Virus record (IMG/VR): IMGVR_UViG_3300025820_000004
Coordinates: 1-37,675 of that record
Length of the DNA: 37,675 bases
DNA from: a virus
Strand: one strand, 5' to 3'
Under the pieces are notes generated by a model. The model was not told the origin of the DNA and made no database searches. It saw nothing but the letters and a program-made list of their open reading frames with translations. Position numbers and translations under genes: made by a program. Of this stretch, positions 28,523 through 36,878 are shown piece by piece. Position 1 is the stretch's first letter, and every line of letters begins with the position of its first letter.

Positions 28523-30061
28523 TTATTTTTTAACATCAAAGAATTTATTGTATAAGTCTAATAAAAAATTTCCTGTTTGAGGCTGGGTTGTAGGTGTTTG
28601 AGGTTGTGGTGTAGGTGTTTGTGGTAATCCTTTAGGTAAGTATTCCATTATTAACTGTTCTCTTATATCTGGTGGAAGTGGATTTATTATTTCAGCCATG
28701 TGTGCTTCTTTTTTCCTAATTTGTCTTAAGCATTCATCTATTGCAGCTACATCTCCTGTTCTTTTTGCATCAAAAAGCTTTCTTTCAAAGTATTCTTTAT
28801 CTCTGCTAAGTTCTTTTAACCGCTGGGTAATATCTTTTAATCCTATTCCACCTGTTCCTCTTCCACCACTAACCGCTAATGCTTTTTTAAGGTAGAATGC
28901 ATCCTGAAGTGCTTTAATCACTACACCTCCAAAGCTGTTAATATAAGTATCAGCGTAATTGAATAATTCTTTTGGATTTTTAGTTATTAAAGCTATATTT
29001 TGCAAGTGGCCAATTAGATTTTGTCTTAGTTCTTCAAGCCACTTATTTTTATCCTTAATGCCAAAATCTCCTAACACTTTTAAAACTGTTTTATTATCAC
29101 CTTTGAGTAATAACTTAAGACGATTAACTGCTAAGTCAGCTATCTCTTTTACTTTTTCAGGTTCATTAACAAATCTTAAGGCATAGCTTTTGCTTAAAAG
29201 ATTATCAATGTTGTTAAAAGCCTGTAAAGATATTCCTAACTCTGCTGCAGATGCTATTATTTCTGGAGTAACTCCTCCCTTTTCAGCATAAGACTTGGAT
29301 ATTTCATTTATAAATCCGCCGATTTGTTTGTTTTGTGTAGCATCCATAAAATGTTTTTTAGCACCTTCTGTATCTCCTGTATTCAGTAAAAAGCTTATCA
29401 TTTTAAGATTTTCTTCATCTAAATTAGTATTTTGAGCCATACTCCAGATAACAGATTTGTCATGCTCCATCTTGGCAAGTTCAAATATAGCTCCTGCTGC
29501 GTGTGGATTTTCTTTAATCAATTTCAACCATTCATTCATATCAATAAAATTAACAGAAGGAGCAAGATTGAATTTCTGTATGTCTAACTTTACTTTTCTT
29601 GGCTCTCTTGGTGGAGTTAGAGTTGGTTGGGAGGCTTTTGTCTCTATTTGAGGAGTTAATTCTGGTTCCCATTTCATTATCTCTTCATATGGAGTTATTT
29701 CTTTTTGAGGAACTTCTTCTGTTAATTGAACCTCTGGTGGTTTAAACAACAAAGGCATCATTTTTTCATAAACTTTTGCAGTTTGCCCGACTGTTATAAG
29801 TGGGAGGATAGTGCCAAGAGAAGGTAACTCACCAGTTGCAAAAGCATGTCTTTTTAAAGCAGACAAAGTCCCTGGTGGAATATATTCTTCAAGCCCTTTA
29901 AACATTTCTTCTGCTGACTTATGGCCTGCATATAAATAAGCAGGCAAAAAAGGACGAAATCCCCCGCCACGGGCTACCATACTATAAGGCCCAACTCTTA
30001 GCCCACCAAGAGAGCCTAAAACAGTTTGTGTTACTGGTGAAGTCCAAAAACCGCCACCCAT
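28523..30061 (-). CDS. Putative internal virion protein with MGGG start
   Basis: A 512-residue protein beginning MGGGFWTSPVTQTVLGSLGG and ending in a Pro/Gln/Thr linker (TPTPQPQTPTTQPQTGNF) plus a short helix. The middle is helical (IFELAKMEHDKSVIWSMAQN; ALRFVNEPEKVKEIADLAVN). It lies five bases upstream of the giant gene in the same operon. The glycine-rich start is shared with two other proteins of this operon. I recognise no family; an internal, ejection-type virion protein is likely by location. Confidence 0.65.
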   Translation of the reverse strand: MGGGFWTSPVTQTVLGSLGGLRVGPYSMVARGGGFRPFLPAYLYAGHKSAEEMFKGLEEYIPPGTLSALKRHAFATGELPSLGTILPLITVGQTAKVYEKMMPLLFKPPEVQLTEEVPQKEITPYEEIMKWEPELTPQIETKASQPTLTPPREPRKVKLDIQKFNLAPSVNFIDMNEWLKLIKENPHAAGAIFELAKMEHDKSVIWSMAQNTNLDEENLKMISFLLNTGDTEGAKKHFMDATQNKQIGGFINEISKSYAEKGGVTPEIIASAAELGISLQAFNNIDNLLSKSYALRFVNEPEKVKEIADLAVNRLKLLLKGDNKTVLKVLGDFGIKDKNKWLEELRQNLIGHLQNIALITKNPKELFNYADTYINSFGGVVIKALQDAFYLKKALAVSGGRGTGGIGLKDITQRLKELSRDKEYFERKLFDAKRTGDVAAIDECLRQIRKKEAHMAEIINPLPPDIREQLIMEYLPKGLPQTPTPQPQTPTTQPQTGNFLLDLYNKFFDVKK

Positions 30062-30064
30062 GTT

Positions 30065-30199
30065 TTACTTCTTGCCTCTGTTTTCTTTCTTGATTGAGCC
30101 AGGGAAGTTATCAGTATTAGGTGTTATTGTTGAGCTACCTCCCTGAGGAACTGGTCTTGGTCTTGGAGTATCAATTCCTTTCCCTTTTGATTTTGCCAT
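30065..30199 (-). CDS. 44-residue basic protein
   Basis: ATG 30199 follows AAAGGAGGTGATAA, an excellent ribosome site, and the frame ends at TAA 30065, just before the next gene. The protein (MAKSKGKGIDTPRPRPVPQG, then GSSTITPNTDNF, ending KKENRGKK) is disordered, Pro- and Lys-rich. It fills what would otherwise be a 155-base gap in a dense operon. Function unknown. Confidence 0.7.
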   Translation of the reverse strand: MAKSKGKGIDTPRPRPVPQGGSSTITPNTDNFPGSIKKENRGKK

Positions 30200-30216
30200 T
30201 TTATCACCTCCTTTTT

Positions 30217-31356
30217 TTATTTACCAATACCCCAGCCACTACCACCGCTTGTAGTAGTTACAGACCCTGGCTGGGAAATTACTCCTGCAAAAGGTCCAAA
30301 GTATAAAGATTGATATGCTTGCATAATTGGGTCTAATGCACCCCATGATGAACTAATCTGTTGTTGAGCAAACTCTCTTGGCATACCTGCTATAGCTAAA
30401 GCATCTAATAATGATGTTCTATATCTATCTGCTAAGGTAGTTCCCATGCCTGATAGTTGTGAAGCAGCAAGTGCTTGAAGTTGTGCGGCAGACAATGCAG
30501 CTTCTGACCCCATTCCTGATGCCTGAAGCCGTCTTTGGCTTTGGCTTTCTCCCATGCCTGCTATAAAAGGAAGCATTGCAAGTCTTGATTGTAAATCTTG
30601 CTGAATCAGTGGAACAGTCGCTTCAGTTCTTGCTCTTGATAGTGTTTCCGCATATGCCCCACTTGGTGCATATGTCCCTTGTATTGCCATAGCTTGCTCT
30701 ATAGTAGGCTTTGTTAATTTCTCCCAAGCTTTTAATGCTTCAATTGTATATGGAGATTGCCCAAGAGGTCCAAAAAATCTTTGAGCCTCTCCAAAAGCAA
30801 ATCTTTCTTGTTCTGTTTCTGGATGTTCCGCTATTCCTTTAAGAACATCTGTTGCCCATGCTGGAGGTTCATATTTCCCCAGTCCCTGTAATGTTTGAAA
30901 AGCCATTTGCTCAGGTAATGTCATAACACGCTGAACACCTGACATATAGTCTGTTGGTAGTTTTGAAGAATCAGTAGTTGGTTGTTCAGTTGGTTGCGGA
31001 AAAGCTCCAGAAGCTCTACCTACAAGTTCTTGGTAAGCTGCTTGAATAATTGCATCGCTTAATTCTTCTGGTGATAATCCTCCTGCTACTCCCATCCAAT
31101 ATTGAAATCCTTCAGGTTCTGGTTCTCTTCCTAAGACAAGTTGATATGTACTTTTAATTGTTTCTTCTGGTGATGTTCCTATGGGAAATTCTGCCCTAAT
31201 ATCAAACTCTGGAGTTGCCGCAGATACAAATGCAGGGACAAGTTCTTCAAGAGGTAAATTTTGCCCTGTCCAGTATTGAAATCCTTCAGGTTCAGGCTCT
31301 CTGCCTAAAACAGTCCTATATAATAGTTCAATATCAGCTGGTGTTGCTATTGCCAT
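30217..31356 (-). CDS. Virion protein with two DUF4214 repeats
   Basis: A 379-residue protein. Two DUF4214-like units lie near residues 8-50 and 68-112, both with the nearly identical core (R/Q)(T/L)VLGREPEPEGFQYW. DUF4214 occurs in secreted or surface proteins and some phage virion proteins; its function is not firm. The rest is Ala/Gln/Ser/Leu-rich helix (QQDLQSRLAMLPFIAGMGES; GMGSEAALSAAQLQALAASQ) as in internal core proteins, ending with a Gly/Ser tail (TTTSGGSGWGIGK). Overlaps the next gene by one base (TAATG). Probably part of the internal core or tail. Confidence 0.72.
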   Translation of the reverse strand: MAIATPADIELLYRTVLGREPEPEGFQYWTGQNLPLEELVPAFVSAATPEFDIRAEFPIGTSPEETIKSTYQLVLGREPEPEGFQYWMGVAGGLSPEELSDAIIQAAYQELVGRASGAFPQPTEQPTTDSSKLPTDYMSGVQRVMTLPEQMAFQTLQGLGKYEPPAWATDVLKGIAEHPETEQERFAFGEAQRFFGPLGQSPYTIEALKAWEKLTKPTIEQAMAIQGTYAPSGAYAETLSRARTEATVPLIQQDLQSRLAMLPFIAGMGESQSQRRLQASGMGSEAALSAAQLQALAASQLSGMGTTLADRYRTSLLDALAIAGMPREFAQQQISSSWGALDPIMQAYQSLYFGPFAGVISQPGSVTTTSGGSGWGIGK

Positions 31357-31955
31357 TACCCCATCTCCTTTAAACCTTTATAAAATGCTAAATCATAAGC
31401 TCTTTTAGCCATTTCTAATGTGTATTCATTTACAGGTAATCCCTGTTCTTGCAAATGTCTTGCTAACATTTGATTAAACCTCTCTGGATTGAATAATGGA
31501 TTTCTACCTCTTTCCCAAGATGAAGAATGAAAACGTGGTGTACCAAATACTTCTGCAAGCTGTTGAATTAATAACCAATCAGCTATTGGAGATTGCTCTA
31601 TACTTTGTTGAGGTGGAGTTGCTACAGGTGGAGTTGTTACAGGTTGTGGAGTTGTCATTGGAGCTAATGGCATGTAAGGAGGTATAAATATATCTTTATA
31701 TGGGGTTTCAATTGGGGGCTGCTGCCCACTAAAAGGTAATTGTCCACCAAAAGGTAATCCCATGATTACATTTCTTAAAAACATTTCTTCTGGAGAAGGT
31801 GGTAGTATTGGCATAGGTCTATATTGAAAAAGAAAATCTAAGGGATATCGCCCTATTGCTCCTTCTAATGCAGATCCTAACTGTCTTGCATAAGGTTTAA
31901 GTTCCTCTGGAATTTTGGGTTCTGTTGTTTGTGTTGTGCGTCCACCGCCACCCAT
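31356..31955 (-). CDS. Putative virion protein, MGGGG start, Pro-rich
   Basis: A 199-residue protein starting MGGGGRTTQTTEPKIPEELK. The centre is a Pro/Thr/Gln linker (MTTPQPVTTPPVATPPQQ), flanked by helical ends (RQLGSALEGAIGRYPLDFLF; NQMLARHLQEQGLPVNEYTL). Coupled to the DUF4214 gene. Similar Pro-rich proteins occur among structural genes of short-tailed phages. No family recognised. Confidence 0.62.
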   Translation of the reverse strand: MGGGGRTTQTTEPKIPEELKPYARQLGSALEGAIGRYPLDFLFQYRPMPILPPSPEEMFLRNVIMGLPFGGQLPFSGQQPPIETPYKDIFIPPYMPLAPMTTPQPVTTPPVATPPQQSIEQSPIADWLLIQQLAEVFGTPRFHSSSWERGRNPLFNPERFNQMLARHLQEQGLPVNEYTLEMAKRAYDLAFYKGLKEMG

Positions 31956-31957
31956 TT

Positions 31958-32308
31958 TTAATATCCTCTAAATATATTTAGCATGTTAGGCTTAAATAAC
32001 CTTCTTATTACTTCAGGTGGCACTCCAGCTCTTTGCAAAGCAGTTATTTGACTTATAAGAGAAGCAGAGCTTGCAGTAAGTGGTAAATTAGGTGCAACAC
32101 CTGTTTTTAAACCTGTCAATATATCCTTTGCCATAGCTTCTCTGGCTAATGCTCCTTTTATTCCAAGTCCAAGCCCTGTGAGACCTAAGAGATTAGGTCC
32201 TCTAATTTGTCCTGTCAAAGGGTCTCTTGGTCCTATTTTTGGTCCTATTCCAAGCATTGATGCACCAGTCAGGGTTAAAGGAAGTAGAGGAGATATTCCA
32301 CCGCCCAT
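31958..32308 (-). CDS. Small virion protein, MGGG start
   Basis: A 116-residue Gly/Leu/Pro-rich protein starting MGGGISPLLPLTLTGASMLG. Hydrophobic N-terminal third with a possible membrane-active segment, then a helical C-terminus (ITALQRAGVPPEVIRRLFKP). One of three MGGG-starting proteins in a row in this operon, perhaps all in the ejected core. Confidence 0.6.
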   Translation of the reverse strand: MGGGISPLLPLTLTGASMLGIGPKIGPRDPLTGQIRGPNLLGLTGLGLGIKGALAREAMAKDILTGLKTGVAPNLPLTASSASLISQITALQRAGVPPEVIRRLFKPNMLNIFRGY

Positions 32309-32311
32309 TTT

Positions 32312-32758
32312 TTACACCTCCAACAATGTATATTTATTTTTAACATTCATTCCTAATTTTTTAAAATATCTTTCAAAGCCTACTCTTTTAGTCCAAAATC
32401 TAATAACTACATTTTTAGGTAACATCATTCTTATCTCACTCCAAATAGGGGAAATATAGTTACCTAAATTAACATCAGAGACAGCTTGATGAATAAAAAA
32501 TATTTCTTTATCAAATTCTATTATTATCCATCCAACCAAATGTGATATTATTTGATTGTGGTCATTTAATACAACAATTAGAAAAAGACTACTATCATTA
32601 ACAAATCCTTTTTTTAACATAGAAACAAGGATGTCTTCGTTAAAATTACTTAATCCTCTTCTACAAGCTTCTCTTACTCTTCCGCATAATTGGTAAAATA
32701 AATCCCAGTCTTCATCAATTAAAGGATTAAGTCTTTTTACAGTCACATTTGCCCCCAA
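32312..32758 (-). CDS. GNAT-like protein in the virion operon
   Basis: A 148-residue protein whose order of elements recalls an acetyltransferase fold: an N-terminal helix pair (WDLFYQLCGRVREACRRGLS), the strands SSLFLIVVLNDHNQIISHLV and GWIIIEFDKEIFFIHQAV, a helix near SEIRMMLPKN and the closing strands VVIRFWTKRVGFERYFKKLG. GNAT-like proteins are encoded among structural genes of several podovirus-like phages. The acetyl-CoA loop (R/QxxGxG/A) is not evident, so activity is doubtful. Overlaps the adaptor gene by 16 bases. Confidence 0.5.
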   Translation of the reverse strand: MGANVTVKRLNPLIDEDWDLFYQLCGRVREACRRGLSNFNEDILVSMLKKGFVNDSSLFLIVVLNDHNQIISHLVGWIIIEFDKEIFFIHQAVSDVNLGNYISPIWSEIRMMLPKNVVIRFWTKRVGFERYFKKLGMNVKNKYTLLEV

Positions 32759-33615
32759 AATCTTATAAATTTTAAATAGTTTATATCGTGAGGATTAATT
32801 TCATCAAGAGGGCCAATAACTGAAGGATAAGATTTTTTATGCTTCTTATCTTCTCTAAATGCCTCATTTAAAAATACTGATAATTCTTCATTAAACCGTC
32901 CTGCAAGTCCTGTCCATGTATTATCTCCAGTATAGGCATATAAATGATGACATGCTTCTATCTTTGCAGCAATAGATACTATATGTGGGTAGTATTCAAT
33001 TTCATCTGTATCATTAGAAGGCATTGTCATTGCTTGCTTATAGCATATGGTTAATACCATTATGCTGTTAGGAATAGGATAAAAGATAATTTTCTTCGGT
33101 GATACTTCCGCATAATAATATGGTGTGCTTCCAATAAATGTTTTTTTAGGGTTAAGGTAGTCAATAAAGTCATAAGGTCTTTTTTCTACTCTTCCAAGAT
33201 TACTTGTTACAAATAAAATCCTATCACAATCAGAAGGTAAGTCATACATTAACTGCCTTATGGTAACATTATAAGTTCCAGTTGGAATATTTAAAGGAAA
33301 GTCAAGCGTGATTGTAGAAGAAGTGGTATCAACATTTGATATTTTAATTGGCTGTAAATCTGAAACATAGAAATATTTTCCTATATCAGAATTTGAAATA
33401 GAAAAGGAACATACTACTTGATTACTTCCTTTTGTAATGTCTGCATTACCACTAATTGAAGGGATAGTTTCAAGGTAATAATATTTTTGTAGAAACTGCC
33501 AATTGCGTATGTTTATAAATTTTTCATAAGCCTTTAAAACAAAATCCTTCGCTCTCGCACTTGACAGTTGCGAAGATAGACTTTTAACATCAGCAATGAG
33601 GTCTCCAAGAGTCAT
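32743..33615 (-). CDS. Putative head-to-tail adaptor protein
   Basis: A 290-residue protein with an N-terminal helical part (LIADVKSLSSQLSSARAKDF, VLKAYEKFINIRNWQFL), a central beta domain (TLDFPLNIPTGTYNVTIRQL) and a C-terminal helical part (EYYPHIVSIAAKIEACHHLY; GLAGRFNEELSVFLNEAF). This helix-sandwich-helix order, together with a position soon after the coat gene, matches the adaptor or stopper proteins under the portal in short-tailed phages. Assignment is by architecture. Confidence 0.6.
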   Translation of the reverse strand: MTLGDLIADVKSLSSQLSSARAKDFVLKAYEKFINIRNWQFLQKYYYLETIPSISGNADITKGSNQVVCSFSISNSDIGKYFYVSDLQPIKISNVDTTSSTITLDFPLNIPTGTYNVTIRQLMYDLPSDCDRILFVTSNLGRVEKRPYDFIDYLNPKKTFIGSTPYYYAEVSPKKIIFYPIPNSIMVLTICYKQAMTMPSNDTDEIEYYPHIVSIAAKIEACHHLYAYTGDNTWTGLAGRFNEELSVFLNEAFREDKKHKKSYPSVIGPLDEINPHDINYLKFIRFWGQM

Positions 33616-33619
33616 TCAT

Positions 33620-33991
33620 TTATGCTAATTTAAAAAGTTTAATCATGTAATCATATTCAATTCCAGGGGTAGTTCCTCCAAGTGTTACATTAATCTTAAT
33701 ATACCGTTTACCTTCAACAGCTCCACTAAAAGTATATTGAGTTAAACTGCCCTTTGCTGCAGTCTGTGGTATTATATTAACTGCATTTGTTCCACTTGCA
33801 TCATCAGCACAAACAATATCAAATTGATGTGTCGGGTCAGTTCCTGTAAGAGAAGTAACTTTAATGACTACAATATAGTTGTAACTTCCAAGATCTCCCG
33901 TATCAAGATAGTCAGTATTTCCATTTAATCCTGTGCCAGTTAAAATCTTGCTTGCACTTAAAGGTACTATTGGCAGGTACCCTTCTAACAT
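33620..33991 (-). CDS. Putative capsid decoration protein
   Basis: A 123-residue, beta-rich, Thr/Gly-rich protein (YIVVIKVTSLTGTDPTHQFD; AVEGKRYIKINVTLGGTTPG) placed 15 bases after the coat gene. Size, composition and position suit a capsid-stabilising decoration protein, useful in a hot environment. No family recognised. Confidence 0.6.
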   Translation of the reverse strand: MLEGYLPIVPLSASKILTGTGLNGNTDYLDTGDLGSYNYIVVIKVTSLTGTDPTHQFDIVCADDASGTNAVNIIPQTAAKGSLTQYTFSGAVEGKRYIKINVTLGGTTPGIEYDYMIKLFKLA

Positions 33992-34006
33992 CTTTACCCT
34001 CCTATA

Positions 34007-35020
34007 TTAAAAGTTTAAAGCCCTTATTATCTTACCATTAAACCTTAAAATCTTTACTCTCAAATTTCCTGTCCAACAAATCTTAGTATTCATTGTCCTT
34101 TCTGTTGGTGAGCTAAATGTAATTGGGTCAATAACAAAGTTATCTCCTGTATGACTTACTAAGTCAACCCAATTCTCATTGATGAACAATCCGCAACCAG
34201 CAGGCATGTTGTTGTCAACAACTATTGAAGCATTATTAAACATTATTGCTCTAAAACCTGCTTTTGCCATTTCATCGTCTGACATCCATCTTTGCTGTGC
34301 CTGTAATGAGTTCCATAAGAAATTAAATCCAGACTGATTAAAGATACCAAGAGTTGGCATTTCATTTCCATCTGAACATTGCCCGTATAATGTTTGTAAA
34401 TCACTAAGTGTTGCTGAAGATGAATTCTTATCAAGAACTTGTCCTTTCCAATAAGGTTTATCATGAGATATACCAGCATAACTGTCAAATCCTGCTACCT
34501 TAATTCCATCTGCATTGTTAATTCCACTTCCTCCTTCGTCAATTGCCATAAAGAAATGGTCAAGTGCTAAAGATGGAGTTTCATTAGTTGTTACTTTGTT
34601 AAGCAGAGCTCTTGATATTCTGCCTCTTAAATTCATAATCGCCGCATCAAATAGAGTTTTAACCAAGTTAACAACACTATGTGCTGATGTTGCTCTTAAA
34701 ACATCAGTATAAGGTATTGTTACATCTTCATATGCATGTTTCCATTCTACCTCAGCAGGCTGAATAATGTCCTCAGGTCCTCTCATCATTTGCTTAGCTC
34801 CGACATACCATCCACCATACTGTTTTTCGCTTGTCAACACGGGCCACATTAGAGAAGCACCACCGTCAACTACCTGTCCTTTTTTCCAAAATCTATAAAA
34901 GACAGGGGTGGCTTTCATGACTTGGGCAAACACCGTTGGCTCAATGTGCTTTAGCACGATTGAGTTTAAAGTGCTTGCCAGCACAGCTACAGCTGGATTT
35001 ACTCCTGTCCCAGTAGCCAT
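34007..35020 (-). CDS. Major capsid protein, HK97-like
   Basis: A 337-residue protein with an N-arm (VLASTLNSIVLKHIEPTVFA), an E-loop-like region (GGWYVGAKQMMRGPEDIIQP), a long spine helix (SVVNLKFL is not here; the helix is SVVNLVKTLFDAAIMNLRGR) and a C-terminal P/A-domain sheet (ASIVVDNNMPAGCGLFINEN). HK97-fold coat proteins of this length form the icosahedral head. It follows the scaffold-like gene and has an AGGAGG-type site. The exact coat family is not decided. Confidence 0.85.
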   Translation of the reverse strand: MATGTGVNPAVAVLASTLNSIVLKHIEPTVFAQVMKATPVFYRFWKKGQVVDGGASLMWPVLTSEKQYGGWYVGAKQMMRGPEDIIQPAEVEWKHAYEDVTIPYTDVLRATSAHSVVNLVKTLFDAAIMNLRGRISRALLNKVTTNETPSLALDHFFMAIDEGGSGINNADGIKVAGFDSYAGISHDKPYWKGQVLDKNSSSATLSDLQTLYGQCSDGNEMPTLGIFNQSGFNFLWNSLQAQQRWMSDDEMAKAGFRAIMFNNASIVVDNNMPAGCGLFINENWVDLVSHTGDNFVIDPITFSSPTERTMNTKICWTGNLRVKILRFNGKIIRALNF

Positions 35021-35047
35021 CTCCTTTTACACCTCCTATATTATTAT

Positions 35048-35803
35048 TTATTTCGGCCATACAGCCGAAATTTCTTTTACAGCTTGTTTCCATGCACTTT
35101 CATAATCATATTCTGGTTTTGTGTCCACTCCAGTTTGAGGGGTTTCGCTTCCAACTATCTCTGTTGTAGGTGGCAAATTAGGTTTTTGTGCTTCTTGCAT
35201 TTTTAAATCTTTCTTATAGTTATCAAGTGAATTATCTATATGTCTGCTCAAATAAATTTCATAAGCTCCATCCCATGTTCCAATATTCTTTTCCTGTGCA
35301 ATTTTTCTCAATTCTTCTGATAGTATCTTATGGTCAACATCAGGAAGATATTTATATTTTTCTTTATCTTTTAAATATCTTTCCCTGTGTAGTTTCTGAA
35401 CTTCAAGGTTACTGATATAATCAATAAGATTTGTTCTGTCACTTACATAGCTTTGATAAATGCTTGCAAGATAATTTCTAAGTGTGTCAATTTCTTTTTT
35501 ATAGTTATCAATTGCTTGTTTTACTGTTTTAAAAGCAGGTCCATAATTTTCATCTGTAAAATATTGCTCCCAAGATAACTCATCTTCTTGTGGTTGCTGT
35601 TTTGGTTTTTGCATCTGTGCCTGTGCAAGATAATATTGCACCAATTGGTTGTAATAATCAGGAGGATAGTCCTGAGGTTTTTCTGTTCGTGATTTTAAAT
35701 TGTTAATTTCTTCTTCATATTTCTTCATTTTTTCATCCAGCATCCCGTTTATTTTACCGATTGTTTCTTCATCTAATCCCAATTCCTTTAATTTATCTAT
35801 CAT
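35048..35803 (-). CDS. Scaffolding protein
   Basis: A 251-residue, highly charged, Gln/Lys/Glu-rich helical protein (EEINNLKSRTEKPQDYPPDY; NYLASIYQSYVSDRTNLIDY) with a short C-terminal helix ending in Lys (YESAWKQAVKEISAVWPK), similar in form to coat-binding tails of phage scaffolds. Immediately upstream of the coat gene, the standard order. The start has AGGA before ATG 35803. It would be removed from the mature head. Confidence 0.78.
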   Translation of the reverse strand: MIDKLKELGLDEETIGKINGMLDEKMKKYEEEINNLKSRTEKPQDYPPDYYNQLVQYYLAQAQMQKPKQQPQEDELSWEQYFTDENYGPAFKTVKQAIDNYKKEIDTLRNYLASIYQSYVSDRTNLIDYISNLEVQKLHRERYLKDKEKYKYLPDVDHKILSEELRKIAQEKNIGTWDGAYEIYLSRHIDNSLDNYKKDLKMQEAQKPNLPPTTEIVGSETPQTGVDTKPEYDYESAWKQAVKEISAVWPK

Positions 35804-35823
35804 TCTTTATCCTCCTAAAGTTT

Positions 35824-36282
35824 TTATGGTATTCCACCAAATAAACCTCTTGATGCAGGAATTGAAGGTGGTGGCATAGGCATTCCACCTTCTTGCATTG
35901 GTGGTGCACCTTGCATTAATCCACCCATTTGACCTTCTGTTGAAGGAACAGCAATAGGTGGAAACATTTGTAGTAACTGTGCTGCCATTCTTTCAATTTG
36001 TGCTGCCTGCTTTGGGTCTTGTGCTTGTTTAACACTGGCTAACAGCCTTAATCCATTTCTTATTGTTTCCGCTACTCTTGCAAAGACTGCTTGTTGTTGT
36101 CTTTGCATTAATAATCCACCTATTCTGTCGGCCAAAGGAGAAGCCATAATAGTAGCAGGCTCTGGTGTTCTTCCTCCTTGAAACACTTCAGGTGATGGCA
36201 TCTGAGGTCGCATAGGTGGTAACCCCATTGCCCCAGATGCCATTGGTGTTGTTCTTGTTAGTGGTGATGCCAAGTTAAACAT
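35824..36282 (-). CDS. Pro/Met/Gly-rich structural protein
   Basis: A 152-residue protein with disordered, Pro/Met/Gly-rich ends (MGLPPMRPQMPSPEVFQGG; MQEGGMPMPPPSIPASRG) and a central helix (AVFARVAETIRNGLRLLASV, KQAQDPKQAAQIERMAAQLL). Upstream of the scaffold gene in the head operon. Such proteins occur near scaffold genes of podovirus-like phages. No known function. The ribosome site GAAAGG overlaps the stop of the 28-residue gene. Confidence 0.6.
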   Translation of the reverse strand: MFNLASPLTRTTPMASGAMGLPPMRPQMPSPEVFQGGRTPEPATIMASPLADRIGGLLMQRQQQAVFARVAETIRNGLRLLASVKQAQDPKQAAQIERMAAQLLQMFPPIAVPSTEGQMGGLMQGAPPMQEGGMPMPPPSIPASRGLFGGIP

Positions 36283-36287
36283 AATTT

Positions 36288-36374
36288 TTACCTTTCAGTA
36301 ATTAGCTTTCTTGCTAATCTTTTTCTGCGGACTACTCTTTTCTTTCCGCCTTTTCTAACTTTCCTTCTTGCCAT
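36288..36374 (-). CDS. 28-residue Arg/Lys-rich peptide
   Basis: ATG 36374 lies behind GGAAGGAGGTGA; the frame MARRKVRKGGKKRVVRRKRL then ARKLITER ends at TAA 36288, overlapping the next gene's ribosome site. Sixteen of 28 residues are Arg or Lys, and the codon series is clean. An out-of-frame ATG four bases upstream ends after seven codons. A nucleic-acid-binding or virion peptide is plausible. Confidence 0.6.
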   Translation of the reverse strand: MARRKVRKGGKKRVVRRKRLARKLITER

Positions 36375-36524
36375 TCATTTCACCTCCTTCCATTAAGTTA
36401 CTCGCTTTATCCTGTAGGTTTCAACATCTTTCAAAACTATCCCACAAGACAAAGCTGTGAGGGTTACCACCATTGTTATTTTTTATATAACTCATTTTTT
36501 TCTTATTTTCAATATCTTTCAAAA
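36375..36524. other. Gap with a 22-bp direct repeat
   Basis: TTTCAACATCTTTCAAAACTAT (in two parts: TTTCAACATC, TTTCAAAACTAT) at 36419-36440 recurs with one change at 36507-36528, where it forms the 3' end of the spanin-like gene. No gene between. It looks like a small duplication left by rearrangement. Confidence 0.55.
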
Positions 36525-36878
36525 CTATTTTAAGAGCAACAATAATCCAACACCAGCTATGCCAATAATTAAAGTATCAACTGAAAATCCTAAATATTTA
36601 AACTTTTGTTTAGTCATCTCTTTTTTCTGGTCTTCAACTATTTGTTTATATACTTCTGTTTGACCTTTTAGCAAATCATTTTGTTGTTTAAGGAGTTCAT
36701 TTTGTTTTTTTAAGTTATCAATAAGCAATTGCATTTGTTGATTTTCTTGTTCAAGAATTCTCTTTTGCTCCAACTCAACTACTATTTGTTTAGCTTCCTC
36801 TTCTGAAAAACAAATACTACCAGCATAGCTACTTGTAGCAAAAAACAAAAAAGCAACTATGATTGATAAAGTTCTCAT
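36525..36878 (-). CDS. Exported coiled-coil protein with C-terminal membrane anchor, spanin-like
   Basis: A 117-residue protein with a signal peptide (MRTLSIIVAFLFFATSSYAG), a periplasmic coiled coil rich in Gln/Glu/Leu (EQENQQMQLLIDNLKKQNEL, LKQQNDLLKGQT) and a C-terminal membrane span (VDTLIIGIAGVGLLLLLK). A protein that bridges the periplasm from outside to inner membrane is the plan of unimolecular spanins, though no lipobox is present (SIC precedes the first Cys). Overlaps the next lysis-type gene by four bases. Confidence 0.6.
   Translation of the reverse strand: MRTLSIIVAFLFFATSSYAGSICFSEEEAKQIVVELEQKRILEQENQQMQLLIDNLKKQNELLKQQNDLLKGQTEVYKQIVEDQKKEMTKQKFKYLGFSVDTLIIGIAGVGLLLLLK

Noticed and set aside
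36419-36528. Promoter for the head operon within the 22-bp repeat
   Set aside because: TTGAAA words are present but no convincing -10 at correct spacing; I treat the repeat as a duplication scar.
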